Shown piece after piece: positions 33,016-44,929 of a stretch of 64,000 bases of DNA. This stretch comes from PALSA-612 sp963776375 (GTDB lineage Bacteria > Actinomycetota > Thermoleophilia > Gaiellales > Gaiellaceae). The stretch's first letter is position 1. Each line of letters begins with the position of its first letter. Location of the stretch: NCBI GenBank assembly GCA_963776375.1, contig CAVZMF010000002.1, positions 620,001 to 684,000 of the forward strand, in the 5' to 3' direction. Under the pieces are notes generated by a model. It ran no database searches. It saw nothing but the letters and a program-made list of their open reading frames with translations, and was not told the DNA's origin. Made by a program: the position numbers and the translations under genes.

Positions 33016-34032
33016 GTGGACCTCGACCTCGTCTTCCTCGGAACGTCGGGCTCGATGCCGACCGCCTTCCGCGGCGCGCCGTCGCTGCTCGTCCGTCGCG
33101 GCGGCGAGCGCCTGCTCTTCGACTGCGGCGAGGGCACCCAGCGGCAGCTCCTGGCCTCGTCGCTCGGGCTCGTCGACCTGCGCGAGGTCTTCTTCACCCA
33201 TTACCACGCGGATCACTACCTCGGGCTGCCCGGGATGCTGAAGACGTTCGCGCTGCGCGGTCGCGAGGAGCCGATCACGGTCTACGGGCCTGCCGGACTG
33301 ACGGCGCTCTTCTCCGACCTGCGCCGGATCTTCGGGAAGCTCACGTACGAGTACACGCTGGTCGAACTCCATCCGGGCGACCGCCTGGCACGAGACGGCT
33401 ACGCCCTCGAAGTGTTCCCGGTCCTGCACGGGCGCTTCGCGGTCGGCTACACGCTGCTCGAGCACGACCGTCCGGGCCGCTTCGACGTCGCCACCGCGGA
33501 CGCGCTCGGCGTGCCTGCGGGGCCCGAGCGCGGCGCGCTGCAGCGTGGCGAGGCGGTCACGCTCGCGGACGGCCGGGCGGTCGGGCCGGAGCAGGTGCTC
33601 GGCCCGCCGCGACGCGGACGGAAGGTGTCGATCACCGGCGACACGGCGCCGTCTTCGGACGTCGTCAGGGCGGTGCGGAGCGCGGACGTGCTCGTCCACG
33701 AGGCCACGTTCCTCGAGGACGAGCAGGACCGCGCGCGGGAGACGCTGCACTCGACCGCCCTGGACGCCGCGGCCGCGGCCCGTGAGGCGGACGTCGGGCT
33801 GCTCGCGCTCACGCACCTATCGAACCGCTACCTCGGCCGCGACGCCGCCAGGGAGGCACGGACCGTGTTTCCGGCAACGGTGGTGCCGAAGGACTTCGAT
33901 ACGATCGAGGTCGGGTTCGAGGAACGTGGCGGGCCCAGGCTGGTCAAGGGCGGTGCGCTGCACAGGCGAGAGCGGCAATCGCCGGCGCCCGTCGAGGAAG
34001 CTGTTCCCGTCGGCGAGGAGGGAGCCACATGA
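33016..34032 (+). CDS. rnz: ribonuclease Z / metallo-beta-lactamase-fold tRNA 3' nuclease
   Basis: GTG 33016, 338 residues. The MBL metal motif is HYHADHYLGLPG (H-x-H-x-D-H). Further family marks are FLGTSGSMPTAFRGAPSLLV, FDCGEGTQRQL, VSITGDTAPSS and VHEATFLEDE with the downstream LALTHLSNRY His. It trims the 3' trailer of tRNA precursors, needed here since the tRNA genes seen do not encode CCA. The C-terminal 40 residues are an extra charged tail. It is coupled to the DUF2007 gene (ATGA). Confidence 0.9.
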   Translation: MDLDLVFLGTSGSMPTAFRGAPSLLVRRGGERLLFDCGEGTQRQLLASSLGLVDLREVFFTHYHADHYLGLPGMLKTFALRGREEPITVYGPAGLTALFSDLRRIFGKLTYEYTLVELHPGDRLARDGYALEVFPVLHGRFAVGYTLLEHDRPGRFDVATADALGVPAGPERGALQRGEAVTLADGRAVGPEQVLGPPRRGRKVSITGDTAPSSDVVRAVRSADVLVHEATFLEDEQDRARETLHSTALDAAAAAREADVGLLALTHLSNRYLGRDAAREARTVFPATVVPKDFDTIEVGFEERGGPRLVKGGALHRRERQSPAPVEEAVPVGEEGAT

Positions 34033-34259
34033 CCGAGATGGTGCAAGTCGCTCTCGCGGAGGACATCACCGAGGCCGAGGAGATCCAGGAGATCCTGCGC
34101 CTGGCGGGCATCGACTCCCACCTCGAGACCGCGGTCGAGCATCATCCGACCTCGACCGAGGACGCTCCGCAGAAGGTGCTCGTCCCGGAGACGTCGCTCG
34201 AGCGGGCCCAGCACGCCATCGAAGCGATGACCGATCCGGACGAGATGTCGGGCGACTGA
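34029..34259 (+). CDS. DUF2007-type small protein
   Basis: 76 residues starting in an ATGA overlap with rnz. The pattern VQVALAEDITEAEEIQEILRLAGIDSHL, split over residues 5-32, followed by KVLVPETSLERAQHAIEAM, is that of DUF2007 (putative signal-transducing) proteins, a ferredoxin-like fold of unknown role. It is acidic and soluble. Confidence 0.7.
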   Translation: MTEMVQVALAEDITEAEEIQEILRLAGIDSHLETAVEHHPTSTEDAPQKVLVPETSLERAQHAIEAMTDPDEMSGD

Positions 34260-34819
34260 CCTGCGCGCGCCCGTGCGCGTCGCCGGGTCCGTCAAGCGCG
34301 TCGTCCGGCCGCTGCTGCCGCCGGGTGCCGCGCCGGGACCATTGGCTTCGGCCTGGCGCGTGTGGCCAGTCAGATGCGGGGACCGGGACGTGACGTTCGA
34401 CGACTCGCGTTCGGGGCGGACGCCTTCGTGACGGTGGAGAGCGCCTGCTGGCCGAGCGCCGGCCGCACGCCGTCGTCGAGCCGCACACCGCGGAGCCGGA
34501 GCCGGCTGCGTCGAGCTCTGCGCGGCCACGGGTACGCGTCACGCGTGATCGAGCCGCGGCGCCGGCTGCCCGAGGTGCGCGAGGGCCACAACCGCTGGCT
34601 CGTGGCCGAGGGGAGGCCTACGATCGGGGAGATTCCGCCGGAGGAGACACGTCGCCTCGAAATCGGCACAGAATCGGCACAGGTGCCCGCGCAAGAGTCA
34701 CACAGCGATGCGTCGAACGTCGATAGCGTCGAGCACGAGGGTGGAGGGTGGTACCCCACCCTCGATGGGTGGGGGGTGCCGAGCGACCGCGGAGGCGGCG
34801 CGTCGGGGGCAGAGAGGGC
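34260..34819. other. 560-base stretch without a recognised gene
   Basis: Frames are open on both strands but none shows a family motif or ribosome site. Toward the end, 34737-34765 forms an inverted repeat (CGAGGGTGG ... CCACCCTCG) followed by TGGGTGGGGGG, a possible terminator or leader structure ahead of the methyltransferase gene. The rest could hold an unrecognised small gene or a decayed one. Confidence 0.4.
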
Positions 34820-35554
34820 ATGAGCGTCGACTTCGCGCGACTGGCGGCGACCTACGACCGGATCCGGCCGGTGGACGACAACTGGCGGAACGCCTTCGAC
34901 GTCGTCGTCCGGGAGGCGGATCTTCGCGGGCGGCGCATCCTCGACCTCGGCTGCGGGACCGGGCGCCTCGCTGCGGCGCTCGCCGATCAGGGCATCGCCC
35001 GAGTCTGGGGCGTCGACGCCTCACCCGAGATGCTTGCCGTCGCGCGAGAGAAGCTGCCCGCGAGCGTCGGGCTCAAGGAGGGGCGGGCCGAGCAGCTCCC
35101 GTTCCGCGACGAGTGGTTCGACCGCGTCGTCATGTGGCTCGTCGCCCACCTCGTCGACAGGCCGGCGGCCTTTCGCGAGGTCGCGCGCGTGCTCACGCCC
35201 GAAGGCCGGCTCGCGGTCGTCACGTTCGCCACCGAGCACTTCGAGCGCTACTGGCTGAACCGCTACTTCCCGGCGATCGCCAGGATCGACGCCGAGCGCT
35301 TCCCCGGCGAGGACGCGCTCGCGGCCGAGATGCGCGCCGCGGGCCTCCCCGGCGTCCGCTTCGTGCGCCTGTCCCAGCGGGGCTCGCTGACCCGCGAGGC
35401 CGCGCTCGAACGCATCCGCGGACGGCACATCTCCACCTTCGACCTGCTCGACGAGGAGGAGATCCGGTCAGGGACCGCCAGAGCAGAACAGGAGCTGCCC
35501 GAGCGGGTCGAGTACGACCAGGAATGGATGATCGCGATCGGAACGAAGGAGTAG
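34820..35554 (+). CDS. class I SAM-dependent methyltransferase (Methyltransf_11 type)
   Basis: ATG 34820, 244 residues. Motif I is RILDLGCGTGRLAAAL, the acidic residue of motif II follows in WGVDASPEM, motif IV is DRVVMWLVAHL and the post-motif region LTPEGRLAVVTF. The N-terminal FARLAATYDRIRP is the lid helix seen in UbiE-like and arsenite-like methyltransferases. The substrate is unknown. A GGGGGCAGAGAGGGC stretch precedes the start. The next gene begins two bases after its stop. Confidence 0.85.
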   Translation: MSVDFARLAATYDRIRPVDDNWRNAFDVVVREADLRGRRILDLGCGTGRLAAALADQGIARVWGVDASPEMLAVAREKLPASVGLKEGRAEQLPFRDEWFDRVVMWLVAHLVDRPAAFREVARVLTPEGRLAVVTFATEHFERYWLNRYFPAIARIDAERFPGEDALAAEMRAAGLPGVRFVRLSQRGSLTREAALERIRGRHISTFDLLDEEEIRSGTARAEQELPERVEYDQEWMIAIGTKE

Positions 35555-35556
35555 CC

Positions 35557-36849
35557 GTGCGCCGCGCCGTCCTCGCCGTCCTCTGCCCGCTCGCCCTGCT
35601 CGCAATTGCGGGCAGCGCGCCCGCCGCGACGCGGACGTACACGAGCCATCAGCTGCACGCCGCGATCCCGGACGGCGGCACGCTCACGCGCTCCATCCGG
35701 GTGCCGGATGCCGGCCCCGTCTCCTTCGTCGCCGTCGGCGTGCGCATCGCCCACCCGCACGTCGCAGACCTCACCCTCACACTCGTCAGCCCGCGCGGAC
35801 GGGAGGTCGTCCTCAGCAGGCACCGTGGCGGCGAGGGCGCCGACTACGGCTCCGGTCCGAGAGGCTGCAGCGGCAACCTGGCCTGGTTCGAGTCGGACGC
35901 GCTCGAGCCCGTGTCCGCCCAGGACGCTCCGTTCGCGGGCCAGCAGCGACCCGAGCACCCGCTCACCTCGCTGAACGGCGAGGACGCGCGCGGCCGCTGG
36001 TCGCTCCGGATCGACGACGGCGCACCGACCACTGCCGGCACGCTCCTCTGCTGGCAGCTCGAGCTGAGCAGGAACGTCGTCTCGCACGACCGCGCCGCAA
36101 ACGGCCGGGTTGCCGCAGACCTCTCCTTCCGGGAGAGCAACAACTCGTTCCGCGACCTCCGGATCGCGGTCCGCCGCAACGGCGTCCTGGCTCTCGCGGC
36201 GCGGGTTGCCCGCTTTGCCTGCCACGGCTGTTCCGTCTCCGGGCTCGACGTCCTCGCCTCGGCGCGACCCGTGACCGTCCGTGACCTCGACGGCGACGGC
36301 GAGCCCGAGGTGCTGATCGACCTGTTTACGGGCGGGGCCCACTGCTGCTTCTACACGGTGATCCTGCGCTACGAGGGCGGCACCTACCGCGGGACGGTCG
36401 CCTTCTGGGGCGATCCCGACTACAACCTGCGGGACCTCGATCGGGACGGCCGGCCGGAGCTGGTCACGGCCGACGACCGCTTCGCCTACGCGTTCACGTT
36501 CTACGCCGCCTCCGTCCTGCCGATCCGGATCGAGAGCTACGACCACGGCACGCTCACCGACGTCACGTCGCGCTTCCCGTCGCTCGTACGCGCCGAGGCC
36601 GCGTCCTTGTGGGCCGAGTACCTGAAGGACAGGCGGAACCGGGACGCCGACCTGCGTGGGCTCCTGGCCGCCTTGCTCGCGGACGAGTACCGGCTCGGCC
36701 GCGCCGACGAGGGCTGGAAGCGGATCGAGGCCGCCTACCGACGCGGCGAGCTGAGTGCGCCTCGCGTCGACGCGACGACCTGGCCCGCTGGGAGGAAGTA
36801 CGTCCACGCTCTCCGAGCGTTCCTGGTCGATAACGGCTACGGGGCGTGA
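35557..36849 (+). CDS. secreted protein with P/homoB domain and calcium-loop repeats
   Basis: GTG 35557 after GAAGGAG. A 430-residue protein with a signal peptide (RAVLAVLCPLALLAIAG). Residues 20-170 form a proprotein-convertase P-domain (jelly roll: VGVRIAHPHVADLTLTLVSP, ARGRWSLRIDDGA). Residues 200-310 carry FG-GAP/calcium loops (VRDLDGDGEPEVLIDL, LRDLDRDGRPELVTAD) and a Cys-rich GGAHCCFYTVIL. Extracellular binding of polymer or calcium is likely; no protease domain is present. Its stop overlaps the rhodanese start (GTGA), an odd pairing of secreted and cytosolic products. Confidence 0.75.
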   Translation: MRRAVLAVLCPLALLAIAGSAPAATRTYTSHQLHAAIPDGGTLTRSIRVPDAGPVSFVAVGVRIAHPHVADLTLTLVSPRGREVVLSRHRGGEGADYGSGPRGCSGNLAWFESDALEPVSAQDAPFAGQQRPEHPLTSLNGEDARGRWSLRIDDGAPTTAGTLLCWQLELSRNVVSHDRAANGRVAADLSFRESNNSFRDLRIAVRRNGVLALAARVARFACHGCSVSGLDVLASARPVTVRDLDGDGEPEVLIDLFTGGAHCCFYTVILRYEGGTYRGTVAFWGDPDYNLRDLDRDGRPELVTADDRFAYAFTFYAASVLPIRIESYDHGTLTDVTSRFPSLVRAEAASLWAEYLKDRRNRDADLRGLLAALLADEYRLGRADEGWKRIEAAYRRGELSAPRVDATTWPAGRKYVHALRAFLVDNGYGA

Positions 36850-37238
36850 CGGGCCGTACCACGATCGACGATCTCCTGAGCGAGGCGCGCGCCGGTTTCG
36901 ACCGTGTCACGCCCGAGCAGGCGCTGGCCGCGCAACGCGACGGAGGGGTCCTCGTCGACACCCGCTCGCCCGACGAGCGCCGCGAGCAGGGCGCGGCGAT
37001 TCCGGGCGCGCTCGAGTTCCCGCTCTCGGTCGTGCTCTGGCGGCTCGACCCGGACGAGCCTGCCGGCGGTGCGCCGGTGCCGCTCGACGCGCGCGTGATG
37101 CTCATCTGCCGCGAGGGCTACAGCTCGAGCCTGGCCGCGGCACAGCTGCGCGAGCTCGGCTTCGAGCACGCGACCGACGTGATCGGCGGCGTCGAGGACT
37201 GGCTCGCCGCCGGGCTCCCGGTCGAGCAGCCGGGGTAA
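36846..37238 (+). CDS. rhodanese-domain protein
   Basis: 130 residues in one rhodanese fold: GVLVDTRSPDERREQG, then the active-site loop MLICREGYSSSLAA with the Cys nucleophile, and the closing GGVEDWLAAGLPV. It would transfer sulfane sulfur or act on small thiols in the cytosol. The active loop C-R-E-G-Y-S is that of single-domain sulfurtransferases. Confidence 0.85.
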   Translation: MTGRTTIDDLLSEARAGFDRVTPEQALAAQRDGGVLVDTRSPDERREQGAAIPGALEFPLSVVLWRLDPDEPAGGAPVPLDARVMLICREGYSSSLAAAQLRELGFEHATDVIGGVEDWLAAGLPVEQPG

Positions 37239-37271
37239 ACTCGGCACCGATGATCACGACGGTGACCTTCC

Positions 37272-38063
37272 GTGGCCGTCAAGCGCCCCCACGGCGCGTC
37301 TCCACGGCCTAGACGCGGACAGCACTTCCTGAGGTCTGCCGCGCTCGCCGCGGCGCTCGTCCACGAGTCCGGCGTGGCACGGACCGAATTCGTCCTCGAG
37401 ATCGGGGCAGGCGAGGGCGCGCTCACCGCCGAGCTCGCCCGCCGCTCGCGGCGCGTCCGCGCGATCGAGATCGACCCGGAGCTCGTGTCACGGCTGCGGA
37501 GCCGCTTCGCCGCGACGGGCAATGTCGAGATCGTCTGCGGCGACGCGCTCCGCGTCGCGCTGCCGGATGAGCCGTTCCGCGTCGTCGCCAACATCCCCTT
37601 CAATCTGACGACCGCGATCATGCGCCGGCTCCTCGACGACCCGCGCGTGCCGCTCGCCCGCGCCGATCTCGTCGTCGAGCTCGACGTCGCCTGGAAGCGC
37701 GCCCGCTGCACCCCGAGCACCGCCCTCGGCGCCTACTGGGGCGCCTGGTACGAGTTCGCGCTCGTCCGGCGACTCGGCGCCACCGCGTTCGCGCCGCCGC
37801 CGGCTACGGACGCCGGGGTGCTGCGCATCGAGAGGCGAGAGGAGCCGCTGGTCGCGCCCGTAGACGCGCCGGCCTACCGGAGCCTCGTCTCCACCGCTTT
37901 CGAGTCCCGCGCCTCGCTCCGCCGCAGCCTGCGCGGCACGGTCTCGCCGCTCGAGCTCAAGCGCCTCGGCCGTGAGCTCGGCTTCGCGCCCGACTCGGCG
38001 CCCTCGGAGCTCGACCAGCACCAGTGGGCGGGTGTCTTCCGCCACGTCCGTAGGGCTCGGTAG
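37272..38063 (+). CDS. Erm-type 23S rRNA adenine N6-methyltransferase
   Basis: 263 residues from GTG 37272. RRGQHFLRSAAL is the Erm/KsgA start motif. SAM binding is FVLEIGAGEGALTAELA with acidic RAIEIDPELV, and the catalytic motif IV reads VVANIPFNLTTAIMRRLL. N-I-P-F with the downstream WKR and GAYWGAWYEFALVRRL fits the Erm branch (dimethylation of A2058, resistance to macrolides, lincosamides and streptogramin B) better than housekeeping KsgA (N-L-P-Y-N). The basic C-terminus binds RNA. It precedes the pyrimidine leader and shows no visible attenuator peptide, so resistance, if any, would be constitutive. Substrate assignment is inferred. Confidence 0.75.
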   Translation: MAVKRPHGASPRPRRGQHFLRSAALAAALVHESGVARTEFVLEIGAGEGALTAELARRSRRVRAIEIDPELVSRLRSRFAATGNVEIVCGDALRVALPDEPFRVVANIPFNLTTAIMRRLLDDPRVPLARADLVVELDVAWKRARCTPSTALGAYWGAWYEFALVRRLGATAFAPPPATDAGVLRIERREEPLVAPVDAPAYRSLVSTAFESRASLRRSLRGTVSPLELKRLGRELGFAPDSAPSELDQHQWAGVFRHVRRAR

Positions 38064-38079
38064 ACTCGTCGGCGATACG

Positions 38080-38116
38080 GGGTCCTTTAACCCGGTCCCG
38101 AGAGGCCGGAAAGGAG
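38080..38116 (+). promoter_or_regulatory. PyrR-binding leader of the pyrimidine operon
   Basis: TCCTTTAA at 38083-38090, then CCCGGTCCCGAGAGGCCGG and AAAGGAG. The conserved parts (CUUUAA, GUCC, GAGAGGC, and closing GGAAAGG) match the PyrR-binding hairpin loop. Because the last segment is the ribosome site of pyrR, PyrR bound with UMP would block translation initiation rather than work by a terminator. Confidence 0.75.
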
Positions 38117-38120
38117 TCGA

Positions 38121-38708
38121 ATGAATGCTGCCCATGCGCCCGCCGGTGAGCGGGTGCTCCTCGACGCAGACGCGCTCCAGCGCACCCTCCACCGCATCGC
38201 CCACGAGATCATCGAGGGCAACGAGCGGCTCGACGACATCGCGCTGATCGGCATCCACACGCGCGGCGTGTTCGTCGCCCAGCGGCTGCGGCGGCTGATC
38301 GAGGAGTTCGCCGGAGCGAAACCCGCGCTCGGAACCGTCGACATCACCTTCTACCGCGACGACGTGCAGGTGCGCGGCCGCGAGGCCCCGCTGCACCCGC
38401 AGCCGCTCGTGCGCTCGACGCGGATCGAGTTCCCGCTCGAGGGCAAGACCTGCGTGCTCGTCGACGACGTGCTCTATACCGGCCGGACGATCCGCGCCGC
38501 GATCGAGGCGCTGTTCGACTACGGCCGGCCGGCGCGCGTGCAGCTCGCCGTCATCTGCGACCGCGGGCACCGCGAGCTTCCGATCCGCCCCGACTACGTC
38601 GGCAAGAACCTGCCCACGGCCCGCGGCGAGCGCATCCAGGTGCAGCTCGTCGAGGTGGACGAGATCGACCAGGTCCTGCTCATCCCGGCTCCCGAGGAGG
38701 AGACGTAG
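38121..38708 (+). CDS. pyrR: PyrR bifunctional regulator/uracil phosphoribosyltransferase
   Basis: 195 residues of phosphoribosyltransferase fold: the PRPP loop CVLVDDVLYTGRTIRAAIE, the N-terminal IGIHTRGVFVAQRL and TFYRDDVQ. It binds the pyr leader RNA in the presence of UMP to lower pyrimidine gene expression and has uracil phosphoribosyltransferase activity. ATG 38121 follows AAAGGAG. First gene of the operon. Confidence 0.95.
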   Translation: MNAAHAPAGERVLLDADALQRTLHRIAHEIIEGNERLDDIALIGIHTRGVFVAQRLRRLIEEFAGAKPALGTVDITFYRDDVQVRGREAPLHPQPLVRSTRIEFPLEGKTCVLVDDVLYTGRTIRAAIEALFDYGRPARVQLAVICDRGHRELPIRPDYVGKNLPTARGERIQVQLVEVDEIDQVLLIPAPEEET

Positions 38709-38710
38709 CC

Positions 38711-39703
38711 ATGTCCGACATCACCGTCATGCGAGAGGACCTGCCGCCGGCGAGGACGCCGCGGCGGCACCTGCTCTCGATCGAGGATCTCAGCCGCGAC
38801 GACGTCGAGCGGCTGCTCGCGACCGCCCGCTCCTTCGACAACGCAACGCAGCGGGAGATGAAGAAGCTCCCGACGCTGCGCGGCCGCACGGTCGTCAACC
38901 TGTTCTTCGAGTCGTCCACGCGCACCTCGTCGAGCTTCGAGCTCGCCGCCAAGCGGCTCTCGGCCGACGTGATGTCGATCAAGGCCTCGGGCTCCGCGGT
39001 CGACAAGGGCGAGTCCCTGAAAGACACGGCGCTGACCCTGAACGCCTACGACCCGGACGTGATCGTGATCCGGCACGCGGCCATCGGCGCCCCGCAGTTC
39101 GTCGCCGAGGTCACCGGCGCGCACGTCGTCAACGCCGGGGACGGCAAGCACCAGCACCCGACCCAGGCCCTGCTCGACCTGTACACGATGCAGCAGGCGC
39201 TGGGGCGAATCGAGGGCCTCCACGTCGCGATCGTCGGCGACGTGCTCCACTCGCGCGTCGCGCGCTCCGACATCCAGGCGCTCGTCATGTGCGGCGCGCG
39301 CGTCACGCTCGTCGGCCCGCCGACGCTGATCCCCCGCGGGATCGAGGCGATGGGCTGCGAGACGACCGCCGACATCGGCGCGATCGTCGAAGCCGACGTC
39401 GTCTACGTCCTGCGCATGCAGCGCGAGCGCATGCTCGAGGGCGCAAACTATGTGCCTAGCCTCCGCGAGTACACGGCCTACTGGGGCGTGACCCCCGAGC
39501 GGCTGCGGCCCGGTCAGAAGGTGATGCACCCCGGCCCGATGAACCGCGGCGTCGAGATCGACCCGCGCGTCGCCGACTCGCCGGACGCGCTGATCGAGGC
39601 GCAGGTGCGCGCCGGTCTCGTCGTGCGGATGGCGGTGCTCTACGACCTGCTGACGCACGGGCCCGTCGTCGTCCCCACCGAAGCCGCGATGGAGGTGGCG
39701 TGA
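38711..39703 (+). CDS. pyrB: aspartate carbamoyltransferase catalytic chain
   Basis: 330 residues. Carbamoyl phosphate binding: NLFFESSTRTSSSFELAAKR (S-T-R-T-R-type motif in the form S-T-R-T-S) and KGESLKDTALTL; aspartate domain: MHPGPMNRGVEID and HQHPTQALLDLYT. It condenses carbamoyl phosphate with aspartate, the committed step of pyrimidine synthesis. Two bases separate it from pyrR. Its stop overlaps the pyrC start (GTGATG). Confidence 0.95.
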   Translation: MSDITVMREDLPPARTPRRHLLSIEDLSRDDVERLLATARSFDNATQREMKKLPTLRGRTVVNLFFESSTRTSSSFELAAKRLSADVMSIKASGSAVDKGESLKDTALTLNAYDPDVIVIRHAAIGAPQFVAEVTGAHVVNAGDGKHQHPTQALLDLYTMQQALGRIEGLHVAIVGDVLHSRVARSDIQALVMCGARVTLVGPPTLIPRGIEAMGCETTADIGAIVEADVVYVLRMQRERMLEGANYVPSLREYTAYWGVTPERLRPGQKVMHPGPMNRGVEIDPRVADSPDALIEAQVRAGLVVRMAVLYDLLTHGPVVVPTEAAMEVA

Positions 39704-40985
39704 TGCTGTACTCCCGCAACGGCGACACGGATAGCCGCGTGATCGAGGGCGCGCGCGTGATCGATCCTGCCCAGGGCATCGACGCGGCACTCACGGTCAC
39801 GGTCGAGAACGGCGTGATCACGCGCCTCGAGCCGGGCAGCGCGAAGCCCGGCCTCATGCTCGCGCCCGCGTTCGTCGACCCGCACGTGCACCTGCGCACG
39901 CCCGGCCGCGAGGACGAGGAGACGATCGCGTCCGGCACCGCGGCCGCCGCGGCCGGCGGGTACTGCGCCATCCTGGCCATGCCGAACACGGAGCCGGTCG
40001 TCGACTCCGCCGCCGTGCTCGCCTCGCTGGCCGAGAAGGCCAGGGCCGAGGCGCTCGTGCCGGTCGGGTTCATGGCCGCGATCTCGAAGGGCCAGGAAGG
40101 CGCGGAGCTGACGGAGATGGGCGAGCTCGCCGACGCGGGCGCCGCTGCGTTCACCGACGACGGCCGGCCGGTCGTCTCGTCCGGCCTGATGCGCCGTGCG
40201 CTCCAGTACAGCCCCGTCGCCGGCCGCCGCGTCGCCGTCCACTGCGAGGAGCCGACGCTGACGCGGGGCGGCCAGATGCACGAGGGGGTGGTCTCGGCCG
40301 AGCTCGGCTTCGCCGGCTGGCCCTCGGTGGGCGAGAGCGTCATGGTCGAGCGTGACCTGTCCATCGCCGCCTACGAAGGGCAGCCGCTCCACCTCATGCA
40401 CCTGTCGGCCCGCGAGTCGGTCGAGGCGCTCTCGCGCGCGCAGGCGGCCGGCGTCCAGGCGACCGGCGAGGTCACGCCGCACCACCTCTGTCTGACCGAC
40501 GAGGCCGTCCGCTCGCTCGACGCGAACGTGAAGATGAACCCGCCGCTGCGGTCGCGCCGACGACCGCGCTGCGCTGATCGCCGGGCTGCGCGACGGGACG
40601 ATCGGCTGCGTCGCCACGGACCACGCGCCCGCATGCCCGGCACGAGAAGGACGTCCCGTTCGAGGAAGCGCCGTTCGGCGTCACCGGGCTCGAGACCGCG
40701 TTCGCCGCGCTGCACACGCACCTCGTCTGCGCCGGGCTCGCTCACGCCTCGACGACGTTGCTCGAGCGCATGTCGGCCGGCCCCGCCCGCGCGTTCGGGA
40801 TCGAGCCGCCGCGCATCGAGGTCGGCGCGCCCGCGAACCTCGTCCTGCTCGACACCGAGGCGGCCTGGCGGGTGACCGAGGACGGCTTCCGCTCGCACTC
40901 CGCCAACTCCTGGCTGCTCGGACAGACGCTCAAGGGCAGCGTCAAGCTGACGATCGCCGCCGGCCGGGTCGTGCACGAGGCGTGA
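39700..40985 (+). CDS. pyrC: dihydroorotase (two frame breaks)
   Basis: Start GTG 39700 or ATG 39703. The class I dihydroorotase metal site is AFVDPHVHLRTPGREDEETI; also seen are VHCEEPTL and LHLMHLSAR with metal-binding His, and ATGEVTPHHLCLTD. Near 40555 and 40631 the frame changes twice; the C-terminus (PRIEVGAPANLVLLDTE, ending at TGA 40983-40985) is in a third frame. Removing a C from TCGCGCC and a G from CCCGCAT restores DHAPHA, which includes the catalytic Asp. The complete protein would be about 428 residues. Confidence 0.9.
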
Positions 40986-42001
40986 CCGGCGCGCTCGTCC
41001 TCGAGGACGGCGAGGTCTTCCCCGGCCGGCCGGTGGGCGCCGAGGGCATCGCCTTCGGCGAGGCCGTCTTCGCGACCGCGATGACCGGCTACCAGGAGCT
41101 CGTCACCGACCCGAGCTACGCCGAGCAGATCCTCTGCTTCACGGCGCCGATGGTCGGCAACTACGGCGTCGCCGACGACCGCTGCGAGTCGGACCGCGTC
41201 CACGTGCGCGGCGTCGTCATGCGCGAGGCGCGGGGGCCGGAGTGGACGAGCGTGGCTCGCCCAGAACGGCGTCGTCGCGCTCACGGGCGTGGACACGCGC
41301 TCGCTCGTGCTGCACCTGCGCGAGCACGGGCTCGCAGCGCGGCGCGATCGCGACCGGCGAGGTCGACCTCGACGAGATCGCGGGCTCAGCCGTCCATGGA
41401 GGGCCGCTCGCTCGCCGCCGACGTCTCGCACCACGAGCCGTACTCGCTTAGGCGAGTCGGGCGGAGCCAGGATCGCCGTGGTCGACTACGGCTGCAAGCG
41501 CTCGATCCTGCGCCGCCTCGAGCGCGGCGGCGCAGCGGTCACCGTCTACCCGCACGACGCCGACGCGGACACGCTGGCCGCCCACGACGCGCGTGCTGCT
41601 CTCGAACGGCCCCGGCGATCCCGAGCCGCTCGTGGACGAGATCGCGACGATCTGCGGCGCTCGCTCGGACGGGTGCCCGTCTTCGGGATCTGCCTCGGCC
41701 ACCAGTTGCTCGCGCTCGCGACCGGGCACGAGACCTTCAAGCTGCCCGTTCGGCCATCGCGGGGCGAACCACCCGTCGTCGACCGGCGCTCCGGCCGCGT
41801 GCTCGTCACGAGCCAGAACCACGGCTTCGCCGTGCGCCCGAGCGAGGGCCGCGAGGCGACGCACGTGTCGCTCTACGACGGCACGGTCGAGGGGCTCGAC
41901 TACCCCGAGCTGCGCGCCCGCTCGGTGCAGTTCCATCCCGAGGCGGGCCCGGGCCCGCACGACGCCTGGCCGATCCTCGAGACCTGGGTGGAGGAGACTC
42001 C

Positions 42002-44906
<2,905 letters not shown>

Positions 44907-44929
<23 letters not shown>

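Noticed and set aside
34362..34823. A 153-residue plus-strand gene before the methyltransferase
   Set aside because: Composition of a random GC-rich frame, no family, and it ends in the inverted repeat ahead of the next gene.
37272..38063. Housekeeping KsgA/RsmA (16S rRNA dimethyltransferase)
   Set aside because: Motif IV is N-I-P-F-N-L rather than N-L-P-Y-N, and the C-terminal part matches Erm; not fully excluded.
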